Of a DNA stretch of 64,000 bases, positions 27,085 to 35,422 are shown one piece after another. The stretch comes from Sporosarcina sp. Marseille-Q4943 (GTDB lineage Bacteria > Bacillota > Bacilli > Bacillales_A > Planococcaceae): positions 310,001-374,000 of the forward strand of contig NZ_CALSFT010000002.1 of NCBI RefSeq assembly GCF_943736995.1. The letters run 5' to 3'. A model generated the notes under the pieces. That model did no database searches. It saw only the letters and a program-made list of their open reading frames with translations, and was not told the DNA's origin. A program made the translations under genes and the position numbers. Numbering within the stretch: the stretch's first letter is position 1; the number at the start of each line of letters is the position of its first letter.

Positions 27085-27378
27085 CGCGTCCAAAGTGATT
27101 GCTCGCGCGTCCAAAGTGATTGCCCGCGCGTCCAATGCAAGCCGCTGCGCGCTCAAAGAGGAGCCATCCGCGCTCAAAGCAAGCCGCCGCGTGCTCAAAG
27201 AGGAGCCATCCACGCCCAAAGCAAGCCACCCCACGCTCAAAGAGGATCCATCCGCGCTCAAAGCAAGTCGCCGCGCGCTCAAAAAGGAGCCATCCACGCT
27301 CAAAGCAAGCCACCCCGCGCTCAAAGAGGAGCCAACCGCGCTCAAAGAGGAGTCATCCGCGCTCAAAGCAAGCCTTCC
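27085..27378 (+). repeat. Periodic array, family A copy 3 (14 units x 21 bp)
   Basis: Fourteen exact 21-bp units with core CGCGYYCAAAG, from 27085 to 27358. Leader GGAATCGCGTCATGGAAGG follows the ywgA terminator, as in copy 2. From unit 4 onward two spacer types alternate (AGGAGCCATC and CAAGCCNCC), giving a 42-bp super-period for most of the array. It lies between two terminators; no gene. Confidence 0.93.
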
Positions 27379-27385
27379 TCCAAAC

Positions 27386-27420
27386 AAAAAAACGATGCGA
27401 GAATTAAGATTCTCGCATCA
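27386..27420 (-). terminator. Terminator of the tautomerase gene
   Basis: Perfect stem GATGCGAGAAT / ATTCTCGCATC with a T-tract (A-tract on +) at 27386-27392. Confidence 0.9.
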
Positions 27421-27425
27421 CTTAA

Positions 27426-27614
27426 TCATTCAGCATCGCTAAGGCGCTTGCCTCCGGTTGCATAATGGTTTTTCGACATTTCTTCAATGATGACAGAAAC
27501 GTTTTGAATAGGAGCACCCGTCGTTTCAGCGACGACTGCAGATACTTTTTCACAGAGATTGCGCTTCTGCTCGTCCGTGCGGCCTTCAATCATTTTTACG
27601 GTTACGATTGGCAT
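27426..27614 (-). CDS. 4-oxalocrotonate tautomerase family protein
   Basis: 62-aa small tautomerase, likely a hexamer, with the catalytic amino-terminal proline (MPIVTVKMIEGR) and an arginine at position 12. In B. subtilis the YwhB homologue has tautomerase activity without a clear physiological substrate. ATG 27614 has AAAGGGGGA upstream. Divergent from ywhD with a 68-bp promoter region. Confidence 0.92.
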   Translation of the reverse strand: MPIVTVKMIEGRTDEQKRNLCEKVSAVVAETTGAPIQNVSVIIEEMSKNHYATGGKRLSDAE

Positions 27615-27682
27615 ACTAGTTCCCCCTTTCGCTCATATTTAGGTATAGTGTATATAATAGCAGAATGGGAGGGGTTATAGAA

Positions 27683-28213
27683 ATGACGAATGAGCAGAAA
27701 CCGAAACGGAAAATGGGATTCACCATTATAAAAGATGATCCGACCGATGGACACGGAGGATTCGGAATCGGGGCATTGTCATTGGAAAACGTCTCGCCGG
27801 TCATCATCGATATCGAAGAAGGGGAAGCGCGCATCGAAATTGGGGCGATGCATGCCCGCAGCGACACGGAGCGCGGTGTGAAGTTCACGACGAACCGCGA
27901 AGACTCCGAAGGCGGGAAACCGTACTGGCTCGTCTGGGTGACAATCGATTTCCAGCAGGAAGGCCCTTATTATGCAGGTGTCACTGCATGTGAAATGATC
28001 GTAAACCGTGAAAAGCGCAGAGGGTACAAGGTTCTTGCGGATCATGTGAATAAAATGGACAAATCGATGAAACGGAATATTATCGTTGATCATATGGACG
28101 ACAAGTCGAAACAGATCCTCGCAGACTTCCTTTCAACTCACAACAAGGAAATGTGGGAGCGCAGCGAACCGAAATTGCGTATCGATCTCGGCACCGAATC
28201 GCCGCAATTATGA
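27683..28213 (+). CDS. ywhD: YwhD family protein
   Basis: 176-aa soluble protein conserved in Bacilli beside ywhB; function unknown. Recognisable by the GFTIIKDDPTDGHGGFG start and the HARSDTERGVKFTTNRED segment. ATG 27683 follows GGGAGGGG. The next 180 bp hold no gene: a small CCTCTGCC/CGGAGG hairpin and then a terminator. Confidence 0.88.
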   Translation: MTNEQKPKRKMGFTIIKDDPTDGHGGFGIGALSLENVSPVIIDIEEGEARIEIGAMHARSDTERGVKFTTNREDSEGGKPYWLVWVTIDFQQEGPYYAGVTACEMIVNREKRRGYKVLADHVNKMDKSMKRNIIVDHMDDKSKQILADFLSTHNKEMWERSEPKLRIDLGTESPQL

Positions 28214-28396
28214 ACAAACTGTGAAACTTGGTGACCTCTGCCACTTCGGAGGTTGAATGTCTACGAAAAAGGAAGTACACTGAAATTACAGCTTGCGATT
28301 GTAAGCTAGGACAACCGGAAAGTGCGCCATCTGTCAATTGCTGGTTCAACACAACCCAAGCATTGTTCCATCATTTGGCAGACCGCATTCGACGGT

Positions 28397-28446
28397 AAAA
28401 AAGCTTTGCCCCACTGATTCAATTCAGAAGGGCAAAGCTTTTTTGA
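28397..28446 (+). terminator. Rho-independent terminator
   Basis: Stem AAAAAAGCTTTGCCC / GGGCAAAGCTTTTTT with an 18-nt loop, 180 bp after ywhD. Symmetric tails permit use on both strands. Confidence 0.88.
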
Positions 28447-28461
28447 TTTCCAACATCCTTT

Positions 28462-28575
28462 ATCGTCTAGACTCCGGGCGCCAGAAGCTCGGGGTCATAA
28501 GTCAGCTCCGCTGCACGGCAAAGTACGCCGTTTCGCAGATCTGCCTTATGCCTGTCGCTTCTAGGCGAGCACCAG
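28462..28575 (+). repeat. Dispersed repeat R2, copy 3
   Basis: Begins TCGTCTAGACTCCGGG, contains GGGTCATAAGTCAGC and CCTTATGCCTGTC. It continues into further hairpins (GCGAGCACC... TGTGCTCGC, and GCCGTT/AACGGC up to 28640) that end at the pbpG stop and may act as its terminator. Confidence 0.8.
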
Positions 28576-28645
28576 ACCATATTGTGCTCGCAACGCTTCG
28601 CTTGTGCTCGCAAAAGCCGTTCTCTGTAACGGCTTTCGCTTTTGT

Positions 28646-30703
28646 TTACTCAAAGAAAGAGAACGGGAACAGTTCGAATGTGCCGGAGTCGTCATCTTCG
28701 CCGTTTCGCTGTTCACGCAAGTTTTTGTCGGTGCACAGCTTTTGCGGCATGTCTTTCTCCTTCAAATACATGAGCCGCTGCTTCGGGCATTCGTTGACTG
28801 CGATGCCGCCGGTTTCGACGTCGACGATGACGCCGCTCACGCCTTTCGGAGGGATGAACGGCTCCGGCGTTTTGCCTGCGTGGACGGTCTCCATGAAGTC
28901 GATCCAAATTTTCTTCGAGGCGGCCTTGTCTTCAGGCTCCGTCAATTGCTGGCCGACGTCATAGCCCGTCCAGATTCCCGCTGTAAGCGAAGGGGTGTAG
29001 CCGATCAAGTATTGGTCGGAAATGGTTGTGCCCGATTTTGCGGCGTACGGCCGTTTTTGCTTCGAGCGCATCGACAACCCCGTCGAGATGGAGTAATCGT
29101 TGAAAACCGGGTCGAACATACCTGTCAGCAAATGGGTGAGCACGAATGCATCCTGTTCGGTGATGACCCGTTTCGTGCTCTTCTTCGGCTGTTCGTACAC
29201 TGTTTTCCCATCCGCGTCCGTGATCGAAAGGATCGTCGTTGGTTCCACTTCCAATCCGCCTGACGAAAGCCGGTTATACGCGTTTGTCATTTCCAGCAAC
29301 GTAACGGTCGAAGTGCCCAAAGCGACAGCTGGCGATTCTTGGAACTTAACGTCAAGCCCGAGCCGTTCCGCCATTTTATTGAACTTTTTATATCCGATAT
29401 CCTCAAGTGTCTTCACGGCGTAAATATTATCCGAAATGGCGATTGCCTGCGCTAGGGAGATCGGATGTCCCGCAAACTTGCCGTTAATGTTTTTCGGCTC
29501 ATACGTCGAGCGGCCTTCGTCATACGTGAAGATCGTCCGTTCCGTCGATAGGAACGTGAGCGGATTATAGCCTTCTTCGAGCGCCGCCGCGTACAAAATC
29601 GGCTTCATCGCGGACCCCGGCTGCCGTTTCGCCTGCGTCACCCGGTTGAAAGGGCTCTCTCTGTAATCAATTCCTCCGACGAGCGAAGTGATCGCCCCGG
29701 TTTCAGGTTCCATCGACATGAAGCCGACTTGCAGCCCGCTATCCGGCATCCATTTATTGATGTATTCCTCCGCCGTCTGCTGGTGATGCGGGTCGAGCGT
29801 CGTCCGGATCGTCCAGCCGCCTTCCGCAGGATAGCGCCCTTTTTTATTCAAAATCTGCTCCGCTTCCCGCCACACTTCATCCAAAAAGTATGGGGCGACC
29901 CGCTTCATGTCCTTCCAGTCCTCGGTCTTCAGTGTCACCGCCACGTCCACCGCGCGCTGCCGCTGTACTTCGGTAATGAAACCCTGGTCCTCCATGAGGG
30001 AGAGGATCAGCAATTGGCGATTTCGGGAACGCTCCGGATTATCCAACGGGTCGTAAACGGATGGCCCTTTCGCAATCGCTGTAATGACCGCGGCCTCTTC
30101 AAGTGTCAAATCCCCAGCCGACTTTGCGAAATAAAATCTGCTCGCCGCCTCGACACCATACATTCCATGTCCGAAATAGATCGTATTCAAATAGCCTTCC
30201 AAAATGACATCCTTGTCGTAAAAAGTTTCCAATCGATACGCAATGAGAGATTCTTTTATTTTCCGGTTCCACGATTTTTCATGTGTCAAAAACAAATTCC
30301 GGGCATACTGCATAGTGATGGAGCTCGCGCCTTCCGCTTTCCGCATCGTCTTCACGTCTTTCAAAACAGCCCCGGCAATCCGTTTGTAATCAAACCCGTT
30401 ATGCTCATAAAAATTGCGGTCCTCCGTCGCGATGACCGCATCGATGAGGAACGGGGAAATTTCATCTAAACCTACCCAATACCGACGCTCCGCGGAAAAC
30501 TTGTCGCCGATCTGCCGTCCGTTTTTATCGAGGAACACGCTCGCTTTCGGCACGCTCAACGAAGGGGCGCCCGTAATTTGCGCATAAAGGCGAAGGCATA
30601 GAAACATAGTGAAAAAAGCCGTCAGCGCCGTTACAATCAGCAGGCCGATCCGTCGAGTGAAGTTTTTCCTTTTCTTTTTCTTTATATAATCGACTCGTCT
30701 CAT
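28646..30703 (-). CDS. pbpG: Class A penicillin-binding protein (PBP2D-like)
   Basis: Bifunctional peptidoglycan synthase, 685 aa. Basic cytosolic N-terminus, one membrane anchor (IGLLIVTALTAFFTMFLCL), GT51 glycosyltransferase (ATEDRNFYEHNGFD with the catalytic Glu), then a transpeptidase with SxxK in PGSAMKPIL, SDN in AISDNIYA and KSGTT. In B. subtilis PbpG (YwhE) is a sporulation-linked PBP; position and family agree. ATG 30703 follows GGGATTG; the ribosome site is moderate (GGGAGAAGGGA further up). Divergent from ywiB. Confidence 0.92.
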   Translation of the reverse strand: MRRVDYIKKKKRKNFTRRIGLLIVTALTAFFTMFLCLRLYAQITGAPSLSVPKASVFLDKNGRQIGDKFSAERRYWVGLDEISPFLIDAVIATEDRNFYEHNGFDYKRIAGAVLKDVKTMRKAEGASSITMQYARNLFLTHEKSWNRKIKESLIAYRLETFYDKDVILEGYLNTIYFGHGMYGVEAASRFYFAKSAGDLTLEEAAVITAIAKGPSVYDPLDNPERSRNRQLLILSLMEDQGFITEVQRQRAVDVAVTLKTEDWKDMKRVAPYFLDEVWREAEQILNKKGRYPAEGGWTIRTTLDPHHQQTAEEYINKWMPDSGLQVGFMSMEPETGAITSLVGGIDYRESPFNRVTQAKRQPGSAMKPILYAAALEEGYNPLTFLSTERTIFTYDEGRSTYEPKNINGKFAGHPISLAQAIAISDNIYAVKTLEDIGYKKFNKMAERLGLDVKFQESPAVALGTSTVTLLEMTNAYNRLSSGGLEVEPTTILSITDADGKTVYEQPKKSTKRVITEQDAFVLTHLLTGMFDPVFNDYSISTGLSMRSKQKRPYAAKSGTTISDQYLIGYTPSLTAGIWTGYDVGQQLTEPEDKAASKKIWIDFMETVHAGKTPEPFIPPKGVSGVIVDVETGGIAVNECPKQRLMYLKEKDMPQKLCTDKNLREQRNGEDDDSGTFELFPFSFFE

Positions 30704-30810
30704 ACAATCCCTTCTCCCACCGTTCTTTCCAGTCAGTATGGAACAGGCGCGGACAGATTAAACGGGAATTCGATAAAAACATAGATTTGATTCCGACAAT
30801 TCACGATGTA

Positions 30811-30840
30811 TTGGAATAGTAGCGAGAAAAACGATATAAT
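30811..30840 (+). promoter_or_regulatory. SigA-type promoter of ywiB-argS
   Basis: TTGGAA (30811-30816) and TATAAT (30835-30840) with an 18-bp spacer, 35 bp before the ywiB start. Confidence 0.65.
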
Positions 30841-30875
30841 GAATAGATATTTTGAACGTCAAGGGCGGTGCAAGA

Positions 30876-31301
30876 GTGGAATCAAATAAGGATGGACAAA
30901 TCGTCGATGTCCGGCTGCAATCAACGATCCGGCATGTTGGCCAAGCTGCGGACAAGCATGAACTGGAAGCTTCGGGTACATTGATTGAAAAAGCGGGAAA
31001 GACTTATTTGCGATTTGTGGAAGATTTGAACGGTGAACAAGTGCGGACGATGGTGAAGCTGGAAGAGGGAGACGCATTGATCATGCGGAACGGAGCGGTT
31101 CAAATGCGCTTGCCGTTCTCGCTCGACGAAATGCGACCGGGCACGTACGGCAACGGTCCGGCAACTTTCGATCTCCTCGTGAAGACGACGAAGCTGGAAG
31201 TCGGGGCGGACAAATTTACGGCGCACTATGAGCTGCATGCGGAAGGCGCATTGCTTGGCAGACACGAATTGACGATTACATATACGGAGGGACAAAAATG
31301 A
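30876..31301 (+). CDS. ywiB: YwiB, DUF1934 beta-barrel protein
   Basis: 141 aa, same length as B. subtilis YwiB; a small calycin-like barrel of unknown function encoded upstream of argS. GTG 30876 fits the family length and has GGTG plus AAGGGCGG upstream; the frame is open to 30852. The stop overlaps the argS start (ATGA), indicating translational coupling. Confidence 0.88.
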   Translation: MESNKDGQIVDVRLQSTIRHVGQAADKHELEASGTLIEKAGKTYLRFVEDLNGEQVRTMVKLEEGDALIMRNGAVQMRLPFSLDEMRPGTYGNGPATFDLLVKTTKLEVGADKFTAHYELHAEGALLGRHELTITYTEGQK

Positions 31302-32965
31302 ACGCAGTTGAAAAGATCCAACAGGAAATAAAAGACGCATTCCGCGAAGCGGTGCTCGCTTCGGGACTGGCGGAGGAATCCGTAATGCCGGATATCATCC
31401 TCGAAACGCCGAAAAACAAAGAGAACGGGGACTATGCAACGAATATCGCGATGCAATTGACGAAAATCGCGAAAAAGCCGCCTCGTGCCATTGCGGAAGC
31501 GATCCTTGAGAAATTGGACACGTCTTCGACTTCCATCAACTCATTGGAGATTGCGGGACCAGGGTTCATCAACATCAAGCTGAAAAGCGATTATTTAGGG
31601 GAAGTCGTCAAAACGGTGCTTGCCCAAGGAGCCGATTACGGTCGTTCAACGTATGGCGAGAATTTAAAGGTCCAAGTCGAATTCGTCTCGGCAAATCCGA
31701 CAGGCGACTTGCATTTAGGGCATGCGCGCGGTGCATCAATCGGTGATTCACTGTGCAATATCCTCGATTTTGCCGGCTTTGACGTATCACGGGAATATTA
31801 CATCAATGACGCGGGCAATCAAGTGAATAACTTGGCCCTTTCAGTCGAGGCGCGATACTTCCAAGCATTGGGTCTTGAAAAGGAAATGCCGGAGGATGGC
31901 TACCATGGACAGGACATCATCGATATTGGCGAAAAGCTTGCCGAGGAATTTGGCGATCAGTACGTGAATGTCCCTGAAAAGGAGCGTCAGGACTTTTTCA
32001 GGACATACGGACTGGAATTCGAATTGGCGAAACTGAAGAAGGACTTGGAAGATTTCCGCGTACCGTTCGATAATTGGTTCTCGGAAACGTCGCTCTATAC
32101 GGACGGCAAAATCGGCATCGCGCTCGATAAATTGCGCGCGAACGGACATGTATTCGAAGAGGACGGCGCGACGTGGTTCCGCTCGACGACGTTCGGGGAC
32201 GATAAAGACCGCGTCCTCATTAAAAATGACGGCACATACACATATTTGACGCCGGATATCGCATACCACGAAGACAAGCTCCGCCGCGGCTTCGACAAAC
32301 TCATCAACATTTGGGGAGCCGACCACCATGGCTACATTCCGCGGATGAAAGCGGCGATCGAGGCGCTTGGCTACGATCGCGACACGCTTGAAGTGGAAGT
32401 TGCCCAAATGGTGCAACTGTACAAAGACGGCGAGAAGTTCAAAATGAGCAAGCGTACCGGAAAAGCGGTTACGTTGCGCGAGCTCGTCGAAGAAGTCGGA
32501 TTGGACGCAGTCCGTTATTTCTTCGCGATGCGCTCTGCCGATTCACAAATGGACTTCGATTTGGATTTAGCCATTTCACAATCCAATGAAAACCCGGTTT
32601 ATTATTCGCAATACGCGCACGCACGTATTTCATCGATTCTCCGTCAAGCGGATGAAGCGAACCTTGCAGCATCGACGGATCATGTAGAGCTATTGCAGAC
32701 GGAAAAGGAATTGTCATTGCTGAAGAAAATCGGCGACTTCCCGCGCGCCGTCAGCGATTCGGCAAGACTCCGCTCGCCGCACCGGATTACAAACTACATC
32801 CAGGAGCTGGCCGCAGAATTCCACAGCTTCTACAACGCCGAAAAAGTGCTCGACCCGGACAATCGCGACCTGTCCGAAGCACGTCTCGCATTGATTACAG
32901 CAACACGCACGACAATCGCCAACGCACTGAAACTCATCGGCGTTGCCGCACCGGAAAGAATGTAA
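31298..32965 (+). CDS. argS: Arginyl-tRNA synthetase
   Basis: Class I synthetase, 555 aa. The HIGH motif reads HLGHARGA (about residue 133) and KMSKS reads [10 protein letters not shown] (about residue 385). The N-terminal ArgRS-specific domain and the C-terminal anticodon-binding domain (DALR type, [11 protein letters not shown] onward) are both present. ATG overlaps ywiB by 4 bp with GGAGGGAC as ribosome site. A terminator follows. Confidence 0.97.
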   Translation: MNAVEKIQQEIKDAFREAVLASGLAEESVMPDIILETPKNKENGDYATNIAMQLTKIAKKPPRAIAEAILEKLDTSSTSINSLEIAGPGFINIKLKSDYLGEVVKTVLAQGADYGRSTYGENLKVQVEFVSANPTGDLHLGHARGASIGDSLCNILDFAGFDVSREYYINDAGNQVNNLALSVEARYFQALGLEKEMPEDGYHGQDIIDIGEKLAEEFGDQYVNVPEKERQDFFRTYGLEFELAKLKKDLEDFRVPFDNWFSETSLYTDGKIGIALDKLRANGHVFEEDGATWFRSTTFGDDKDRVLIKNDGTYTYLTPDIAYHEDKLRRGFDKLINIWGADHHGYIPRMKAAIEALGYDRDTLEVEVAQMVQLYKDGEKFKMSKRTGKAVTLRELVEEVGLDAVRYFFAMRSADSQMDFDLDLAISQSNENPVYYSQYAHARISSILRQADEANLAASTDHVELLQTEKELSLLKKIGDFPRAVSDSARLRSPHRITNYIQELAAEFHSFYNAEKVLDPDNRDLSEARLALITATRTTIANALKLIGVAAPERM

Positions 32966-32971
32966 TAATGA

Positions 32972-33003
32972 AACGCCCCTCCGAATTTGGAGGGGCGTTT
33001 TTG
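32972..33003 (+). terminator. Terminator of ywiB-argS
   Basis: Perfect stem AACGCCCCTCC / GGAGGGGCGTT, 6-nt loop, five T. Confidence 0.93.
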
Positions 33004-33013
33004 TGCGCATATA

Positions 33014-33113
33014 CGCATAAAAGCTGTGAAATACTCATAAATTCCCGGAAAGAAGCATAAAAGCTATGAATGACGCATAAATCCTAATAATTACGCATAA
33101 ACCCGAAAATGCA
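33014..33113 (+). repeat. Periodic array, family B copy 5 (5 units x 20 bp)
   Basis: Core CGCATAAA (one CTCATAAA, one AGCATAAA) every 20 bp at 33014, 33034, 33054, 33074 and 33094. It begins 10 bp after the argS terminator and ends just upstream of the promoter of the B12 riboswitch. Confidence 0.88.
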
Positions 33114-33118
33114 CCCTC

Positions 33119-33146
33119 TCGACATCGCACAAATCTATAGTATAAT
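33119..33146 (+). promoter_or_regulatory. Probable promoter of the B12 locus
   Basis: TATAAT at 33141-33146 with a TCGACA-like -35 at 33119-33124 (16-bp spacer). It lies about 25 bp before the riboswitch. Confidence 0.5.
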
Positions 33147-33171
33147 TAATGCGAATAACAATTACATAACC

Positions 33172-33345
33172 AAACATGAAGGTGCCCCGCCGTCAACGCT
33201 GGGGTTAAAAGGGAAGCCGGTTCGATTCCGGCGCGGTCCCGCCACTGTAAGTGCTCGCAATCCGCAAGTTGCCACTGGAAGTTATTCCGGGAAGGCGCGG
33301 TACGCGATGAGCACAAGCCAGGAGACCTGCCTTCATGAGTCACCC
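33172..33345 (+). ncRNA. Cobalamin riboswitch aptamer
   Basis: Contains the conserved landmarks of class I B12 riboswitches in order: GGTGCCCCGCCG near the 5' end, GGGAAGCCGG, GCCACTGTAAGTG, and the B12 box GCCAGGAGACCTGCC at 33317-33331. It precedes btuF by about 120 bp. Adenosylcobalamin binding is expected to lower expression of the downstream salvage genes. Confidence 0.95.
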
Positions 33346-33410
33346 GTACCCTACGAGGATAGGTTTGGTGGAAATCAGCGCTTTTCTGTTGCTGTATTTT
33401 TACTAAACAC

Positions 33411-33441
33411 ATTCCTCCGTCCACAAAACGGGGGATTTTTA
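33411..33441 (+). terminator. Riboswitch expression-platform terminator
   Basis: Stem TCCTCCGT / ACGGGGGA with a CCACAAA loop and a T-tract, between the B12 box and btuF. Its position implies transcriptional control by ligand. Confidence 0.75.
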
Positions 33442-33467
33442 TTTGGAACAAACAGGAGGAAATCGGA

Positions 33468-34436
33468 ATGAAGAAGATGTGGCAGCTTTGGCTAACAGCA
33501 ATCCTGGCGACGTTCCTGCTCGCGGCATGCGGCACGGAAAACGCGGAGAAAGACAACAAACCAGCAACAGAAAATACACAGAAAGAAGAAACGACGGAAG
33601 CGGCATTCCCGCTCACGCTCAAAGACGCGGTCGGCAATGACATTACACTCGAAAAAGCCCCTGAAACAATCGTCTCCATGATTCCGAGCAACACGGAAAT
33701 CCTGTTCGCGCTCGGCCTGAATGACGAAATTGTCGGCGTCAACGATTGGGACAATTATCCGGAAGAAGCATTGGAGAAAGAGAAAATCGGCGGACAGGAA
33801 TTCAATGTCGAAAAGATCGTCTCGATGACACCGGATATCGTGTTCGCGCATGAATCGATGCTCGGCATTAGCGACGAGGGCTTGCAACAGCTCCGCGACG
33901 CGGGAATCAATGTATTCGTCGTGAAAAATGCGGCGGATTTCGAAGAGACGTACGAAACGATTGAAACGATCGGCAAGGCGACTGGCAAGACGGAAGAAGC
34001 CGCTGCAATCATCGAGGACATGAAAGCGAAAGTCGAAGAAGTTCTCGCGAAAACAGCAACTGTCGAGAATAAAAAACGCGTACTCATAGAAAACTCGGAT
34101 GCGCCAGAAATTTATGCACCGGGCAAAAATACATTCATGCAGGAAATGCTTGATATGATCGGCGCTGAAAATATCGTGACGGAAGAAGGCTGGGCGATGA
34201 TCAGCCCGGAGGAAATCGTGAGCCAGAACCCTGACGTCATCCTCATCATGTACAGCTACGTGCCTGACATTGTTGAGAGTGTGAAAAAACGGGACGGTTT
34301 CGGTGACATCACTGCCGTCAAAGAAGATGCGGTCGTCCAAGTCGATGAAGACATAACGAGCCGCACAGGTCCACGTCTCGCAATCGGCCTGGAAGAAGTC
34401 GCAAAAGCCATCTATCCGGAGGCGTTTGGTGAATAA
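33468..34436 (+). CDS. btuF: Corrinoid ABC transporter substrate-binding lipoprotein
   Basis: 322 aa. Lipoprotein signal peptide with lipobox LLAACG (Cys about 21), an acidic linker, then a helical-backbone type III binding domain (ETIVSMIPSNTEILFALGL, ...NPDVILIMYSYVPD). Captures cobalamin or cobinamide outside the membrane. ATG 33468 follows AGGAGG. First gene after the B12 riboswitch; its end overlaps the btuC start. Confidence 0.92.
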   Translation: MKKMWQLWLTAILATFLLAACGTENAEKDNKPATENTQKEETTEAAFPLTLKDAVGNDITLEKAPETIVSMIPSNTEILFALGLNDEIVGVNDWDNYPEEALEKEKIGGQEFNVEKIVSMTPDIVFAHESMLGISDEGLQQLRDAGINVFVVKNAADFEETYETIETIGKATGKTEEAAAIIEDMKAKVEEVLAKTATVENKKRVLIENSDAPEIYAPGKNTFMQEMLDMIGAENIVTEEGWAMISPEEIVSQNPDVILIMYSYVPDIVESVKKRDGFGDITAVKEDAVVQVDEDITSRTGPRLAIGLEEVAKAIYPEAFGE

Positions 34437-35421
34437 AGCAACACTCGCCTACATCGTGTCCGCCGCCACGCTTCTAGTGGCGGTATGGCTCGGTGTTTCG
34501 ATTGGAACCGTCAAAATTCCGATCAGTACGTTTTGGGATTCGTCGGATACGACCGCTTCTAACATCTTGTGGAAAATTCGGATGCCCCGCGTCATTTTAG
34601 CAGGGCTTGTCGGCGCGGCACTCGCCATATCAGGGGCCGCCTTCCAAGGATTGCTGAAAAATCCGCTCGCTGATCCTTACACACTCGGAGTGTCATCCGG
34701 CGCCTCGGTGGGTGCTGTCGTGACACTCTTTTTCGGTTTATCGATTCCAATACTAGGCACATACACATTGCCTGTTTTCAGCATGACGGGGGCTGCCTTG
34801 ACGATGTTCCTCGTCATCGGCTTCGCAAGGCTCGTCGACCGTTCAATGAAAATGGAGACAATCATCCTTACCGGAATCATCTTCGGATCGTTTCTTGGCT
34901 CGGTCCTGTCGCTCATGATCGCGCTCACCGGAGAGGAACTGCGGCAGATCATCGGCTGGCTGCTCGGCAGCGTCTCGATGCGCGGCTGGAATTATATTAT
35001 TATGGTGCTGCCGTTCGTTGTCATCGGATCCTTCATTCTCTGGATGAACCGGAGGGAACTGAACGCGATGCTGTTCGGTGAAGAACGCGCCCATCATTTA
35101 GGTGTCAACGTCAAACGCCGCAAGTTCATGATTCTCATCGGTGGCTCGATCCTAACAGGGTCCGCTGTCGCCGTATCCGGAACAATCGGCTTCGTCGGCC
35201 TCGTCGTCCCGCATATGACACGCCTCCTGTGGGGGGCTGACCACCGGCATTTGCTTACGTTATCATTCATGAACGGCGCGTCATTGCTTATCATTTGCGA
35301 CCTCATCGCCCGGACGATCATCTCGCCTTCGGAACTTCCGGTCGGCGTCATTACGGCGTTCATCGGTGCGCCGGTGTTCGCGTACATCTTCTACAGACAG
35401 AGAAGGAAAGGGGCCATGTAA
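34429..35421 (+). CDS. btuC: Corrinoid ABC transporter permease
   Basis: FecCD-family permease, 330 aa, about ten membrane helices. Typical stretches are RVILAGLVGAALAISGAAFQ and the coupling region GFVGLVVPHMTRLLWG. GTG 34429 is preferred over TTG 34426 because GGAGG (34418-34422) lies at proper distance. It overlaps btuF by 8 bp. Confidence 0.92.
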   Translation: MNKATLAYIVSAATLLVAVWLGVSIGTVKIPISTFWDSSDTTASNILWKIRMPRVILAGLVGAALAISGAAFQGLLKNPLADPYTLGVSSGASVGAVVTLFFGLSIPILGTYTLPVFSMTGAALTMFLVIGFARLVDRSMKMETIILTGIIFGSFLGSVLSLMIALTGEELRQIIGWLLGSVSMRGWNYIIMVLPFVVIGSFILWMNRRELNAMLFGEERAHHLGVNVKRRKFMILIGGSILTGSAVAVSGTIGFVGLVVPHMTRLLWGADHRHLLTLSFMNGASLLIICDLIARTIISPSELPVGVITAFIGAPVFAYIFYRQRRKGAM

Positions 35422-35422
35422 T

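Noticed and set aside
26894..27465. Repeat-protein frames in array A3
   Set aside because: Same artefact; the best frame (ATG 27074) is not conserved in copy 2.
33492..34340. Long minus-strand frame opposite btuF
   Set aside because: Shadow of a lipoprotein gene with a clear riboswitch and lipobox.
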